The notes below the pieces were generated by a model, which was given only the letters and a program-made list of their open reading frames with translations, made no database searches and was not told the DNA's origin. DNA of 64,000 nt. Source: Cohnella sp. GbtcB17 (GTDB taxonomy: Bacteria; Bacillota; Bacilli; Paenibacillales; Paenibacillaceae). The translations under genes and the position numbers were made by a program. The DNA is taken from the NCBI RefSeq assembly GCF_019091135.1, contig NZ_JAGXJW010000022.1, forward strand, positions 51,879 through 115,878, read 5' to 3'. This document shows positions 25,153 through 33,565 of this stretch, piece after piece (position 1 is the stretch's first letter; every line of letters starts with the position of its first letter).

Positions 25153-25533
25153 ATGGCCTTTCAAACCGAATACGAATTCGAGCTTCCCCGCGGATACGTC
25201 GACGATGCCGGCAATTTGCACAAGCGCGGTGTCATGCGGCTCGCTACGGCCGCCGACGAGATTTTGCCCATGAGGGATCCTCGTGTCCAGCAAAACGCCA
25301 GCTATTTGACGATCATCCTGCTCGCGCGCGTCGTGACGCGTCTTGGCGAGCTGAAGCATGTCGATACGAAGGTAATCGAGAAGCTGTTTACGGCAGACTT
25401 ATCCTATCTTCAGAATATATACCGCCAGATCAACGATCTTGAATCACCTAAATTGCAAACCGCATGTCCGAAATGCGATCACGAGTTCGAGGTGGAAGTG
25501 GATTTTTTGTCCGTAGCGGAGGGCCTCTCGTAA
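25153..25533 (+). CDS. Phage-tail assembly protein (zero frame of a frameshift pair)
   Basis: 126-aa protein resembling contractile-tail assembly proteins: YEFELPRGYVDDAGNLHKRG, a helical middle (YLTIILLARVVTRLG), and a C-terminal zinc-knuckle start CPKCDHEFEVEVDF. The ribosome site is TGGAGGAG. Near its 3' end, T-TTT-TTG at 25503-25509 is in the correct register for -1 slippage into the DUF6760 frame. If slippage does not occur, translation ends at TAA 25531-25533. The arrangement parallels the tail-assembly chaperone pairs of lambda-like phages (G/GT), where an upstream ORF is extended by a -1 shift. Confidence 0.85.
   Translation: MAFQTEYEFELPRGYVDDAGNLHKRGVMRLATAADEILPMRDPRVQQNASYLTIILLARVVTRLGELKHVDTKVIEKLFTADLSYLQNIYRQINDLESPKLQTACPKCDHEFEVEVDFLSVAEGLS
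25503..25509 (+). promoter_or_regulatory. Predicted -1 ribosomal frameshift site
   Basis: Heptamer T TTT TTG in X XXY YYZ register with the upstream frame. An SD-like GAGGTGG (25489-25495) sits about 8 bases upstream, as at dnaX-type sites. The -1 frame runs without a stop into the DUF6760 ORF and ends at 25724, giving a fusion of about 190 aa. No strong downstream hairpin is evident by eye. Confidence 0.6.
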
Positions 25534-25724
25534 CGTACGCCGCAGACCGGTTGTACGAGGAGGTCGGCTTTATCGCTTACTATTTCCATTGGCCGCACGA
25601 CGACATCATGAACATGGAGCATCGCGAGCGCAGGCGGTGGTGCGACGAGATTTCGAAGATCAACAAGAAGCTGAACGACGAGCCCGATAAAAACAATCCG
25701 TTCGACGTATTCGGCAGGAGGTGA
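25503..25724 (+). CDS. DUF6760 protein, probably made as the -1 frameshift extension
   Basis: The core (RLYEEVGFIAYYFHW, then HRERRRWCDEISKIN and a short acidic tail) matches the small DUF6760 family found beside tail-assembly genes in eCIS loci. The core begins at about 25533, directly at the upstream stop, and has no ATG, GTG or TTG there. The codons at the expected start are GTA and ACG. The only nearby canonical starts are ATG at 25464/25473 (inside the upstream gene, no ribosome site) and TTG at 25551 (inside the conserved core, no site). A fusion with the upstream product is the simplest explanation; an ACG start after GCGGAGGG (25516-25523) is the alternative. Confidence 0.72.
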   Translation, partial: FFVRSGGPLVTYAADRLYEEVGFIAYYFHWPHDDIMNMEHRERRRWCDEISKINKKLNDEPDKNNPFDVFGRR

Positions 25725-25732
25725 CGGGCGCT

Positions 25733-26182
25733 ATGGGGGCAAACGGCAATACACGCGACGTGCTCGGCAGCTTCCGTTTCGACGTCGAGCTGGACGGGAT
25801 GCTGGTGGCCGGCTTTTCCGACGTACAAGGGCTTGAATCGCAGACGGAGTATGAGGAATATCGCGAAGGCGGCGTGAACGGTTATACGCACCGCTTCCCC
25901 AAAGGAACGCGCTTCGCCCAGATTGTGCTCCGTCGCGGCTTTTCGTCGTCGTCGGCGTTGTGGGACTGGTACGATCAGACCGCCCGCGGGACGGTCTCGC
26001 GCAAGAGCGGTTCGATCATTCTGTACCGTCAGGACGGAGAAGAGCTTTGCCGCTGGAACTTTTTCGAGGCTTATCCGGTCAAATGGACCGGACCGGCGCT
26101 CGATGCAAGGTCGAGCGACGTTGCGATCGAATCGATCGAGCTCGTGCACAACGGCATCAAGGCGATTTTCTCTAAAAAGTAG
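25733..26182 (+). CDS. Second tube protein (tube initiator, Afp5/Pvc5-like)
   Basis: 149-aa gp19-like tube paralogue. It has LGSFRFDVELDG, GFSDVQGLES, YRHxF-type RFPKGTRFAQIVLRRG, and the C-terminal SSDVAIESIELVHNGIKAI. In studied particles such a protein adapts the spike hub to the tube. A GTG at 25721 is in frame, but AGGAGGTGA at 25716-25724 spaces correctly to the ATG at 25733. That ribosome site overlaps the end of the DUF6760 ORF. Confidence 0.9.
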   Translation: MGANGNTRDVLGSFRFDVELDGMLVAGFSDVQGLESQTEYEEYREGGVNGYTHRFPKGTRFAQIVLRRGFSSSSALWDWYDQTARGTVSRKSGSIILYRQDGEELCRWNFFEAYPVKWTGPALDARSSDVAIESIELVHNGIKAIFSKK

Positions 26183-26245
26183 AAAAGGCGTTCGTGTCTT
26201 GCGGCCGCGCTTCTCGCAGGCGTTCCGCGCGGAAGGAGGGGGAGC

Positions 26246-29200
26246 ATGAAGCGATTCAAGGGTGGACTACGCCGTCTGTCGGCGGCTGTCGCGAAGCCGG
26301 AGAACGGCGTTTTCGCCGAAGCGATCAAGCGAAAATACGCATCGCTTCATGGTCAGGCCCGGTCGTCCCGACCCACTCTCGTCTTCCGAGCGGTGCCGAC
26401 TTCGAGCAAGCGCGCCCGGGCGGCGCATACGCCGCTAGAGAGAAAACAGGCTCTTTTGGCTCCGCCCTCCAGGCAGCCGATCGGCGCGCCGATGCGCAGC
26501 GAGGTCCGCACGATCGTCAAGGAGCGCGTCGTCGAGCGGCACACCGTCGTCGTACGCGAAGTCGAGCGCATCGTGAGAGAGCAGCGAATCGTGCGGGAGC
26601 AGGCGATTCAGTCGCCATATGCGCCTGCGCAGCCTAGATCGGATGCCGGACGGAGAGATCGCGGCCTCGAGATGACGGACGCTGCGCGTGCCGGTGAAAG
26701 CGGCGGCTCGCGGCAGCAGCAGATGGGCGGAAGCGAACGTATGCCGCAAAACAACAACGGCCGCGAAAGCGAACGGCAAAAACAACAAGTGCGTCGGCCG
26801 AATTCGGACGTTCGCGGACGCGGACAGCAAGATCGGCGACCGCATGCCCGCGACAACGCGGCGCTCCGTCAGCACAATCGCGCATCCGCGTTAGATCGGC
26901 GAGAGGGCGAGCAAACAAGGGAACGCGAAGGGCAAAGCGTCGTTACGCCGCAAGAGCGAACAGATGAGGAGATCGTCGCTCAGAACGGTTTCGATTCGAA
27001 CGAGTCGCCGCCGCAATCGGAACGTGTCGCCATTATCGACCGGCAGCTTGACGTTGAATGGGCCGAGCGCAAGCACGGGAACGAACAGCCTTTGCAAAAG
27101 GTAAACGGCGGCCACCGCGTCTACGGACATCATAAAGATTCGAAGCCGACCCTTCCTAATGCAACACAGCATCGTGGAAGCGGCAGTGCAAAAGCTGGCG
27201 CGGATTCCGGGCGATGGCGTGCGCGAGTTTTACAGCGAAATACTGTGAGCGGCAATAGCTTTTCCAGTAAGAGGCACCGAAAACCTGCTCCGATTAAAAG
27301 CGGCATCGCATTGTCGGCGCCGGCCGTCCGGCAGCTGTTGAGCCGTTTGGTCGCGGGTCCGGCAGGGAAGGATTTATCCGCCGTCAGGCAGCTAACGTTG
27401 TCTCCACAGGGTTTTGTGCACGCGCGGGTCCGCAGGCAGCGGCGGGATGTTGGTCCTACTCAGGTTCGAGCAGCGGACGTGCGCCCCAGCGCGCACACGG
27501 CGGACGCGGACAGTAGGTCTTCCTCTATGGATACGGAGCAACGACATAGCATACAGCCCACGCCATCGGATGCCCACCGGGCTCCGGGGGCGCCGCCTGT
27601 CGCAGGACAGGACCGGCGGGACGATTCGGTACCCGCGTTGCCGAGCAAGCGCGACCGCCGGGGGACAACTCCGCAAGACGTCCATCGAAACGATTTGCCC
27701 AGTGCGGACGCGAACATGGGCGGCCCTGCCGAGGCGAAAACGGGCGCGGGTTCTAACGCTAGTACCGGCGCTGTTGTTCAGCAAGTCGAGGCTGTTCGTG
27801 ACGCGGAAAATGTTTATGATGCAGCCGCAAGCGCACAGCCGGTAGATTTTAAAGGTCCAACTCGTATTCAACGGACGGCAGACAAGAAGCTATTCGAACG
27901 GCGAGCACTCGACGGCAGCAAGTTCGGCCCAACGTCGAGCGATCTCGGCAATGATACTTCGGCTTCCAATACCGAGCTTGCCTTGGACAGCGAAAGCCAT
28001 CGAGATGCAGGCCTTGAGGGACAAGCCATTTTATGGCCGTATCGTCTATCGTTATTCGCTAGAGCCGCCGGTAGAGAAACGTTAAATAGAGAAACGTTAA
28101 ATAGAGAAGCGTTAAACAGAGAAACGGAACCCGGGCTTGGCGTGTTGGTGCACAACGTCGCACGTCGGGCGTTCGTGCCGGGAGCGCCGTCGACCCGTTT
28201 GAGTCGCATGTACGGCTCCCGTTGGCAGCCAGTCGGGATCCAGGCGCCTTATTTACGATCGGACGAGCCGACGGCAAGAGCGGCGAAAATCTATGATGAA
28301 AACGAGCGGACACGAGGGTATCGCAAGGACTTGACGGATTTGTCGGAGCCTTCTGCGCGCACCGTTAACGAGCGTGCTGTCATGGACGAGAATGCCGGCA
28401 ATCGAACGGCAAGAAGCCGCATTCAGGGCAGTATCAGCGCCCGCCGTCAACAGGCGCCTATGGCGTACGAGCTTCAAGCGTCGGAAGCGAGATCGCCAAG
28501 TGGCTCGCCGCAATCTCCCCGTGCTTTGCAGCGATTGCAGGCCGAAGCGGCCGATCGATCGGCAATCGCTGCGGTTACGAAGCTGCCGAGCGGCAGCCGC
28601 GTTCGGTTTAAGGCCATAGGCGTTCACAGCCTAGATACAGCGGTTTTAAATGAAAGCGGCCAAAAGGGCTTGGCCCCGGCCCTGGTGTTTAAACGCCACG
28701 CAAGACTTAGGCTTCCAGCCGAGGGCCGGGCGATAGACATCAGGCGCATGGATAGACAGGACCGTATTCAAGCTTCAAACCTGCCTCAGAAGGCTAAGAG
28801 TCGTACGCAAACAGGAAGGAAGGCTAGCGAAAACGAATCTCGCTCGCAGACGGAGCTTGGTTCTGCCGCTCGCGTTTCGCAATTAAAAGGAAGCGCGGGC
28901 TTGCAGGCCGATGCGCCGCGGCTCGTTTATAAGCTTGGTGCCGTTCGCAGCTTGTCATCCGAGCGGGAAGATGGATCGTCAACGGAGGCCGGTCGTTTCC
29001 GGGCGACTGGAACGCCGAGCGCAAAAGCTGGATCGCGCAGTCATGCCGCGAACGGGACGAGGCGCAGCGAAGGCGGTAACACACCATTCAAGGCGCTGAT
29101 CCCGGATGTACGGCTCCCGTATCGCGGCAGCGCTATGCAATCCGGTGTCCGCCTTTCCAAGGTCGGTTTCGAACAACGCCAGCCTATGACGATCACGGCA

Positions 29201-30652
29201 AGCCGCGACGCCGCGAGGCACCATCGTTTGCGGACTTCGGGCGCTGCGAAGGTTACCGAAGCCGGTAAGGCAGACCGGAGCGCGGGGGAGCAGCAGTCAC
29301 CTTCGATTCCACTGCTAAGGCTGAGCGATTCCAACCGCATCCTACCTAGCGTAAGGCCGGCGGTGTTGCATCGCAATGGACCAGCCGCATCGTTCGTAGA
29401 CGTTTCTGCGGCAAGGCTCACGTTGCGAGATCGAAAGAGATCGTTCGACGTGCAACCTGTAGCCTCTGCGGCGCAAAGCTTGCCGCCTTCGCAAAACGTT
29501 GCTGTGCAATTGTCGGGCGAAGCTGTCAATCTATCGAGCGAAGTAGCTAGCCGTACATCCGTTAAAGGAACTGTGCATCCGCAAAGTCCAGGCGACGGCG
29601 AGGTCGGATTTGCACATGTTTCTGAGCGTGTCGCCCATGCTCGGCAAAGCGATAGTCTGCAAAAAGGCAGTGCAATGGAATCGGCGGCGGCGTTCTCGGC
29701 GGATTCGCGTCCGGCGTTTCGTGCGGCAAGGCCGCTGATCGCGCATGACATGACGAAGTCGCGCCAAGCGCGACAAGAGGAACCGGGACGGCAGAGAAGC
29801 GGGGCAGGCCGGTTGCAAGCCGCGACGATCGAACACCGAACGGGAAATTTTCTAGAAGCGTCCAGCTCGCAGGCCGCTCAGCGACTCGCGCGAAACAGGG
29901 ATATGCCAAGCGTATCCACAGCAAGGACACCGCTTGCGATGCGTTCCCCGCTCACACAGCCGGATCGGGGCCGCTCGGTTCAGCGGAACGTCCAGTCGGC
30001 TCAGCGGATCGCTCAAGCGACGCCGAGTCGGCACTCAGCTTCGCAGGCGTCGTCTTCTGAGCTTGCGGCGCTTCGCCCTCTGACGTCGACCGGCACGTTG
30101 ACGGCGGACGGTTCGCGATCCCCGATCGATGCGCGTCTGTCAGTCGCCGTACGTTCGCCACGCGTAGTTGCCCGTTCGCTCGCAACCGCGCGTTCGTCAG
30201 TCGCGTCCGGCGAACGCGCCGGCTCGTCAAGCGCCGCTGTCGCGCAGGCGACCCGCGCGGCATCACGGAACGCTGCGCCGTCGGATTCGGCATTGGCGCC
30301 GGCGGCCGCGCTTCAGCTGCGCGGCGAGCAGCGGGCAGGCGCCCAGAACGCGCAGCCCGGGCTGGCGCCGGCCGCAGAACTGCGGCTGCGCCGGTCACAG
30401 CAAGCCGGCGCCCCGGAGGCGCAGCCTTCGCATGCCGCCGAGCTGGAGCTGCGCCGCACGCCCAAGACAAGCGCTCCTGCGCAGCCGCCGCAGGCACAAC
30501 CGGCCGCGCAGGAACCGCCGCGGCTCAGCACCGAGCAGCTTCAGCAGGCGGTGCGCGAGATGCCGGAGCTTGATCCCGAGCGGCTCGCAGACACGGTGTA
30601 CACGGCGCTGATGCGCCGCATGAAGTTCGAACAGCGTCTTAGCGGATATTGA
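26246..30652 (+). CDS. 1468-aa Arg/Ser/Ala-rich protein in the tape-measure position
   Basis: Not recognised as a family. The N-terminus is basic. Residues about 83-122 could form a charged helix (VRTIVKERVVERHTVVVREV). The long middle is low-complexity, rich in Arg, Ser, Ala, Gln and Pro, without clear globular domains and poor in Cys. Residues 610-626 are a pentapeptide repeat R-E-T/A-L-N encoded by 15-bp DNA repeats (28073-28125). Residues about 1350-1420 hold three imperfect repeats of the type LAPAAELRLRR. The last 40 residues (EQLQQAVREMPELDPERLAD...) are helical and look conserved-type. Strong GGAGGGGGAG site. It lies between tube initiator and LysM gene; no other tape-measure candidate exists. 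Codon use looks less GC-biased than its neighbours. Confidence 0.65.
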   Translation: MKRFKGGLRRLSAAVAKPENGVFAEAIKRKYASLHGQARSSRPTLVFRAVPTSSKRARAAHTPLERKQALLAPPSRQPIGAPMRSEVRTIVKERVVERHTVVVREVERIVREQRIVREQAIQSPYAPAQPRSDAGRRDRGLEMTDAARAGESGGSRQQQMGGSERMPQNNNGRESERQKQQVRRPNSDVRGRGQQDRRPHARDNAALRQHNRASALDRREGEQTREREGQSVVTPQERTDEEIVAQNGFDSNESPPQSERVAIIDRQLDVEWAERKHGNEQPLQKVNGGHRVYGHHKDSKPTLPNATQHRGSGSAKAGADSGRWRARVLQRNTVSGNSFSSKRHRKPAPIKSGIALSAPAVRQLLSRLVAGPAGKDLSAVRQLTLSPQGFVHARVRRQRRDVGPTQVRAADVRPSAHTADADSRSSSMDTEQRHSIQPTPSDAHRAPGAPPVAGQDRRDDSVPALPSKRDRRGTTPQDVHRNDLPSADANMGGPAEAKTGAGSNASTGAVVQQVEAVRDAENVYDAAASAQPVDFKGPTRIQRTADKKLFERRALDGSKFGPTSSDLGNDTSASNTELALDSESHRDAGLEGQAILWPYRLSLFARAAGRETLNRETLNREALNRETEPGLGVLVHNVARRAFVPGAPSTRLSRMYGSRWQPVGIQAPYLRSDEPTARAAKIYDENERTRGYRKDLTDLSEPSARTVNERAVMDENAGNRTARSRIQGSISARRQQAPMAYELQASEARSPSGSPQSPRALQRLQAEAADRSAIAAVTKLPSGSRVRFKAIGVHSLDTAVLNESGQKGLAPALVFKRHARLRLPAEGRAIDIRRMDRQDRIQASNLPQKAKSRTQTGRKASENESRSQTELGSAARVSQLKGSAGLQADAPRLVYKLGAVRSLSSEREDGSSTEAGRFRATGTPSAKAGSRSHAANGTRRSEGGNTPFKALIPDVRLPYRGSAMQSGVRLSKVGFEQRQPMTITASRDAARHHRLRTSGAAKVTEAGKADRSAGEQQSPSIPLLRLSDSNRILPSVRPAVLHRNGPAASFVDVSAARLTLRDRKRSFDVQPVASAAQSLPPSQNVAVQLSGEAVNLSSEVASRTSVKGTVHPQSPGDGEVGFAHVSERVAHARQSDSLQKGSAMESAAAFSADSRPAFRAARPLIAHDMTKSRQARQEEPGRQRSGAGRLQAATIEHRTGNFLEASSSQAAQRLARNRDMPSVSTARTPLAMRSPLTQPDRGRSVQRNVQSAQRIAQATPSRHSASQASSSELAALRPLTSTGTLTADGSRSPIDARLSVAVRSPRVVARSLATARSSVASGERAGSSSAAVAQATRAASRNAAPSDSALAPAAALQLRGEQRAGAQNAQPGLAPAAELRLRRSQQAGAPEAQPSHAAELELRRTPKTSAPAQPPQAQPAAQEPPRLSTEQLQQAVREMPELDPERLADTVYTALMRRMKFEQRLSGY
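28073..28125 (+). repeat. 15-bp minisatellite inside the 1468-aa gene
   Basis: Three and a half copies of AGAGAAACGTTAAAT (28073, 28088, 28103, 28118), the third with two changes. It encodes RETLN-RETLN-REALN-RET. Copy changes would keep the frame. Confidence 0.85.
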
Positions 30653-30666
30653 CGGGGGAATACACG

Positions 30667-31293
30667 ATGGCCTTGTCCAAAGCCAAAATCGTCATCATCA
30701 AGAGCAATTCGCAGGAGACGGTCGACGTGCTGTTCAATCCGGGCGAATATATGCTGCAGGCCGGCAACAGCTATTCGTGGCATGCCGTGCCCGGCCTGCA
30801 ATCTCCGATCGCCCAGTTCGTTAGCGGCGAGGCGACGACGCTGACGATGGATCTATTTTTCGACACGTACGAAAAAGGGACCGACGTCCGCGCGCATACG
30901 GCGAAGATCAGCGGGCTGCTGCAGGTCGACAGCGACCTGCACGCGCCGCCGTTGTGCAGGTTCGTGTGGGGCTCGCTCAACTTCAAAGGCGTCGCGGAGA
31001 AGGTGTCGCAGCGGTTCACGATGTTTCTCGATACCGGCATACCGGTGCGCGCGACGCTGAACGTCACGCTGCGCGCGGTGCTTAGCATGACGGAGCAGTA
31101 CCAGCAGGTGCCGCGCCAGTCGGCCGACCGCACGAAGCAAAAGACGCTGAAGCAGGACGAGCAGCTCTGGATGCTCGCCGCCGAGGAATACGAGGACCCG
31201 TCTAAGTGGCGGGCCATCGCAGAGGCCAACGGCATCGACAATCCGCGGCGCCTGCCCGCGGGGCGCAAGCTTATCATCCCGAGATTGGAGTGA
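30667..31293 (+). CDS. LysM-domain baseplate/tube-associated protein (Afp7-like)
   Basis: 208-aa protein. The N-terminal beta-rich part (KAKIVIIKSNSQETVDVLFN, then SPIAQFVSGEATTLTMDLFFDTY) resembles the T4 gp53/gp54-type adaptor found in eCIS. The C-terminal 45 residues are a LysM module (DEQLWMLAAEEYEDPSKWRA, then AGRKLIIPRLE). In known particles it clamps the hub to the baseplate. The ATG at 30667 is preceded by GGGGGAA. An in-frame TTG at 30649 overlaps the upstream stop and is less likely. Confidence 0.9.
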   Translation: MALSKAKIVIIKSNSQETVDVLFNPGEYMLQAGNSYSWHAVPGLQSPIAQFVSGEATTLTMDLFFDTYEKGTDVRAHTAKISGLLQVDSDLHAPPLCRFVWGSLNFKGVAEKVSQRFTMFLDTGIPVRATLNVTLRAVLSMTEQYQQVPRQSADRTKQKTLKQDEQLWMLAAEEYEDPSKWRAIAEANGIDNPRRLPAGRKLIIPRLE

Positions 31294-31299
31294 GGACGG

Positions 31300-32397
31300 T
31301 TGACGGTCAAGTTCGATACGACGACGTACGATTTGTCGCAGCTTGAGAGCAAATACCGTTCGTTTTTCGCTCCGGCGTTCGAGATTCTCATCGACGGGCA
31401 GAACCTCGTGCGCATCGGCGCTGCCGTGCAAGGCTTGCGCGTGACGTCGCGCACCGGCATGTTTTCCGACCACTTCAGCTTCCGCATCTCCAACGCCTTC
31501 GATCCGGTCGCCCGGTCGCTCAAGTGGCTCGGCTCCCTGGTCGACGTCGGCAAGTCGATCACGATCAAGATGGGGTATACCGACCGCTTCGAGACGGTGT
31601 TCGAAGGACTCGTCACCGGCGTCGGCGTCGACTATCCGATGGGCGGTCTGCCGGTCGTGAGCGTCAAGGGTATGGACAAGTCGATGCTCATGATGCGAAG
31701 CAAGCAATCGAACCAGTGGAAGGACAAGAAGGCGAGCGACGTCGCCCGGCAGATCGCCTCGAAGTACGGGCTGACGCCAGACGTCGACGACACGATGACG
31801 CCGATTCCGCGCATCGAGCAGCACCGGGCTAGCGATTTTCACTTTTTGCACGCCCTCGCGTTCGAAAACGAGCGGGACTTCATGGTCGTCGGATCGAAGC
31901 TCTATTTTAAAAAGCGCAATCCGTCTGCCGCCGAGGTGCTCACGCTTACGTACGGGAAGAGCTTGCTGAGTTACTCCGCCGAGGTGGACATCTCGAACCA
32001 GGTGACGCAGGTCGTCGTGCGGGGGATCAATCCCGAGACGCACGAGCCGATCGAAGCGAAGTCGAAGGCGGTCGACATTATCGGCACGAACGGCCGCTCC
32101 GGCCCGAACATCATGGGCGCGCTGTCGTCCTACTTGATCGAGACGGAATTCATGGAGGACACGACCGTCGCGGCCGCGCAGAAGCTGGCTGACTCGATCA
32201 TGCACGACAAGGCGATGGAGCTTGTGACCGGCTCGGGTACGTGCATCGGGCTCCCCGAGCTTCGCGCCGGCCGGTACATCAAGCTGCAGAACGTCGGCCG
32301 CCAGTTCAACCAGCCGATGCTGCTGAATAATGTCGTGCACGCCATCGATACGAGCGGTTACGTCACGAGCTTCAACGTGGAGGGGAACGCCATATGA
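31300..32397 (+). CDS. Spike hub protein, gp27/phage late control D-like
   Basis: 365-aa hub protein, equivalent to the N-terminal half of VgrG/Afp8. Signs are EILIDGQNLV, DHFSFRISNAFD, YTDRFETVFEGLVTGV, and the late-control HRASDFHFLHALAFE (about residues 176-190) with LYFKKRN. It should trimerise at the base of the tube and carry the gp5-like spike encoded next. TTG start at 31300, 6 bases after the LysM gene. It overlaps the next gene by 4 bases. Confidence 0.92.
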   Translation: MTVKFDTTTYDLSQLESKYRSFFAPAFEILIDGQNLVRIGAAVQGLRVTSRTGMFSDHFSFRISNAFDPVARSLKWLGSLVDVGKSITIKMGYTDRFETVFEGLVTGVGVDYPMGGLPVVSVKGMDKSMLMMRSKQSNQWKDKKASDVARQIASKYGLTPDVDDTMTPIPRIEQHRASDFHFLHALAFENERDFMVVGSKLYFKKRNPSAAEVLTLTYGKSLLSYSAEVDISNQVTQVVVRGINPETHEPIEAKSKAVDIIGTNGRSGPNIMGALSSYLIETEFMEDTTVAAAQKLADSIMHDKAMELVTGSGTCIGLPELRAGRYIKLQNVGRQFNQPMLLNNVVHAIDTSGYVTSFNVEGNAI

Positions 32398-33107
32398 TGG
32401 GGCAAGACTACTCGGGCTCGCGGCCGAACGCGGGCAGCGTGAACGGCGTCATGGTCGCCACCGTCACGAACAACAATGATCCGGAGAAGCGCAATCGCGT
32501 CAAGCTCAAGTTCGCGGTGCGGGAAAACGACAACGAAACCGACTGGGTGCCGATCGCCTCGCTCATGGGCGGCGGAGATCGGGGGACGCTGTTCGTGCCG
32601 GAGGTGGGGGACGAGGTGCTCGTCGCTTTCGAAATGGGCAGCCTCAAGCTTCCCTATGTCATCGGCAGCCTGTGGACCAAAAACGCACTGCCGCCGGCCA
32701 AGCACGAAAAAAACGACATCCGCAAAATCCGGTCTCGCGGCGGACACGAAATGTTGTTTCAGGATACCGACGGAGACGGGAAAATCACGCTTAAGACCGC
32801 CAAAGGCTTTAAGGTCGACATTTCCGAAAAGGAAAACAAAGTCGAGGTAGCGACGAACGACGGCGTTCAATCGGTCGTGCTGACCGGAGGCGGGACGGGA
32901 ACGGTCGTCGTCAAGTCGGCGGGCGCCAAGATCACGCTCGACAAGAGCGGGAAAATCACGATCGAGGCGCCGAACGCCGTCGAGATCAAAGGCACGCAGC
33001 TCAAGATCGAGGCTTCGGCCCAGCTTAGCCTGCAGGCGTCGGCGAGCATCGACATGAAAAGCGACGGCATCATCAACATCAAAGGCTCGCTCGTCAAGAT
33101 CAATTAG
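32394..33107 (+). CDS. Spike protein, gp5 OB-fold and beta-helix (VgrG C-half)
   Basis: 237-aa spike. An OB domain lies at about 15-100 (GVMVATVTNNNDPEKRNRVK, WVPIASLMGGGDRG, PEVGDEVLVAFEMG, PYVIGSLW). It is followed by repetitive valine/isoleucine-rich strands with KITL, KITIE, LKIEA and SIDMKSDG, the triangular beta-helix that forms the needle tip base. The C-terminus ends in the helix, with no effector extension. hub and spike are separate genes here, whereas Afp8 and VgrG are fused. The PAAR-like tip at 45226 would cap it. Confidence 0.92.
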   Translation: MMGQDYSGSRPNAGSVNGVMVATVTNNNDPEKRNRVKLKFAVRENDNETDWVPIASLMGGGDRGTLFVPEVGDEVLVAFEMGSLKLPYVIGSLWTKNALPPAKHEKNDIRKIRSRGGHEMLFQDTDGDGKITLKTAKGFKVDISEKENKVEVATNDGVQSVVLTGGGTGTVVVKSAGAKITLDKSGKITIEAPNAVEIKGTQLKIEASAQLSLQASASIDMKSDGIINIKGSLVKIN

Positions 33108-33133
33108 CGCGGTCGCGCGGCAGGGGGAAAGAG

Positions 33134-33535
33134 ATGTCCGCTTCGTTTCTGGGCAAAGGCTGGCGCTTCCCCGTCGGGGTCGACGCCACGACAGGCCGCA
33201 TGCTGATGTCGGAAGGCGAGGACGATATCGCGGAGGCGATCCGCATCGTTCTCATGACGTCGCGCGGCGAACGCGTCATGCGTCCCGGCTTCGGCAGCGG
33301 GTTGTCCGGGTACGCTTTTTCGGGACTGGACGAGACGACGCTGCGCCTGCTCGAGAGCGACGCGCGCGAAGCGATCGTCGTCTGGGAGCCGCGCGTCAAG
33401 GACGTGGAGGTGCGCGCCGAGACGGACCCGTCCGAGCCCGGCCGCATCCGGTTGTCCGTGGACTATGTCGTCCGATCGACGAACAATCTGTTCAACCAGG
33501 TGTATCCGTTCTATCTCGACGAAGGCACCAAATAA
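33134..33535 (+). CDS. gp25-like baseplate wedge protein (Afp9-like)
   Basis: 133-aa GPW/gp25-family protein. It has GWRFPVGVDATTGR, EDDIAEAIRIVLMTSRGERVMRPGFG (the family's core) and a C-terminal beta strand pair. In contractile systems gp25 nucleates sheath assembly on the baseplate. The ribosome site is AGGGGGAAAG. It is 26 bases downstream of the spike gene. Confidence 0.95.
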   Translation: MSASFLGKGWRFPVGVDATTGRMLMSEGEDDIAEAIRIVLMTSRGERVMRPGFGSGLSGYAFSGLDETTLRLLESDAREAIVVWEPRVKDVEVRAETDPSEPGRIRLSVDYVVRSTNNLFNQVYPFYLDEGTK

Positions 33536-33565
33536 CGTGATCGCGCAGCGGGAGGACTTTAGGGC

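Noticed and set aside
25464..25553. Independent start of DUF6760 at ATG 25464/25473 or TTG 25551
   Set aside because: The ATGs lie deep inside the upstream gene without ribosome sites, and the TTG is within the conserved core. Frameshift fusion is more economical, although not proven.
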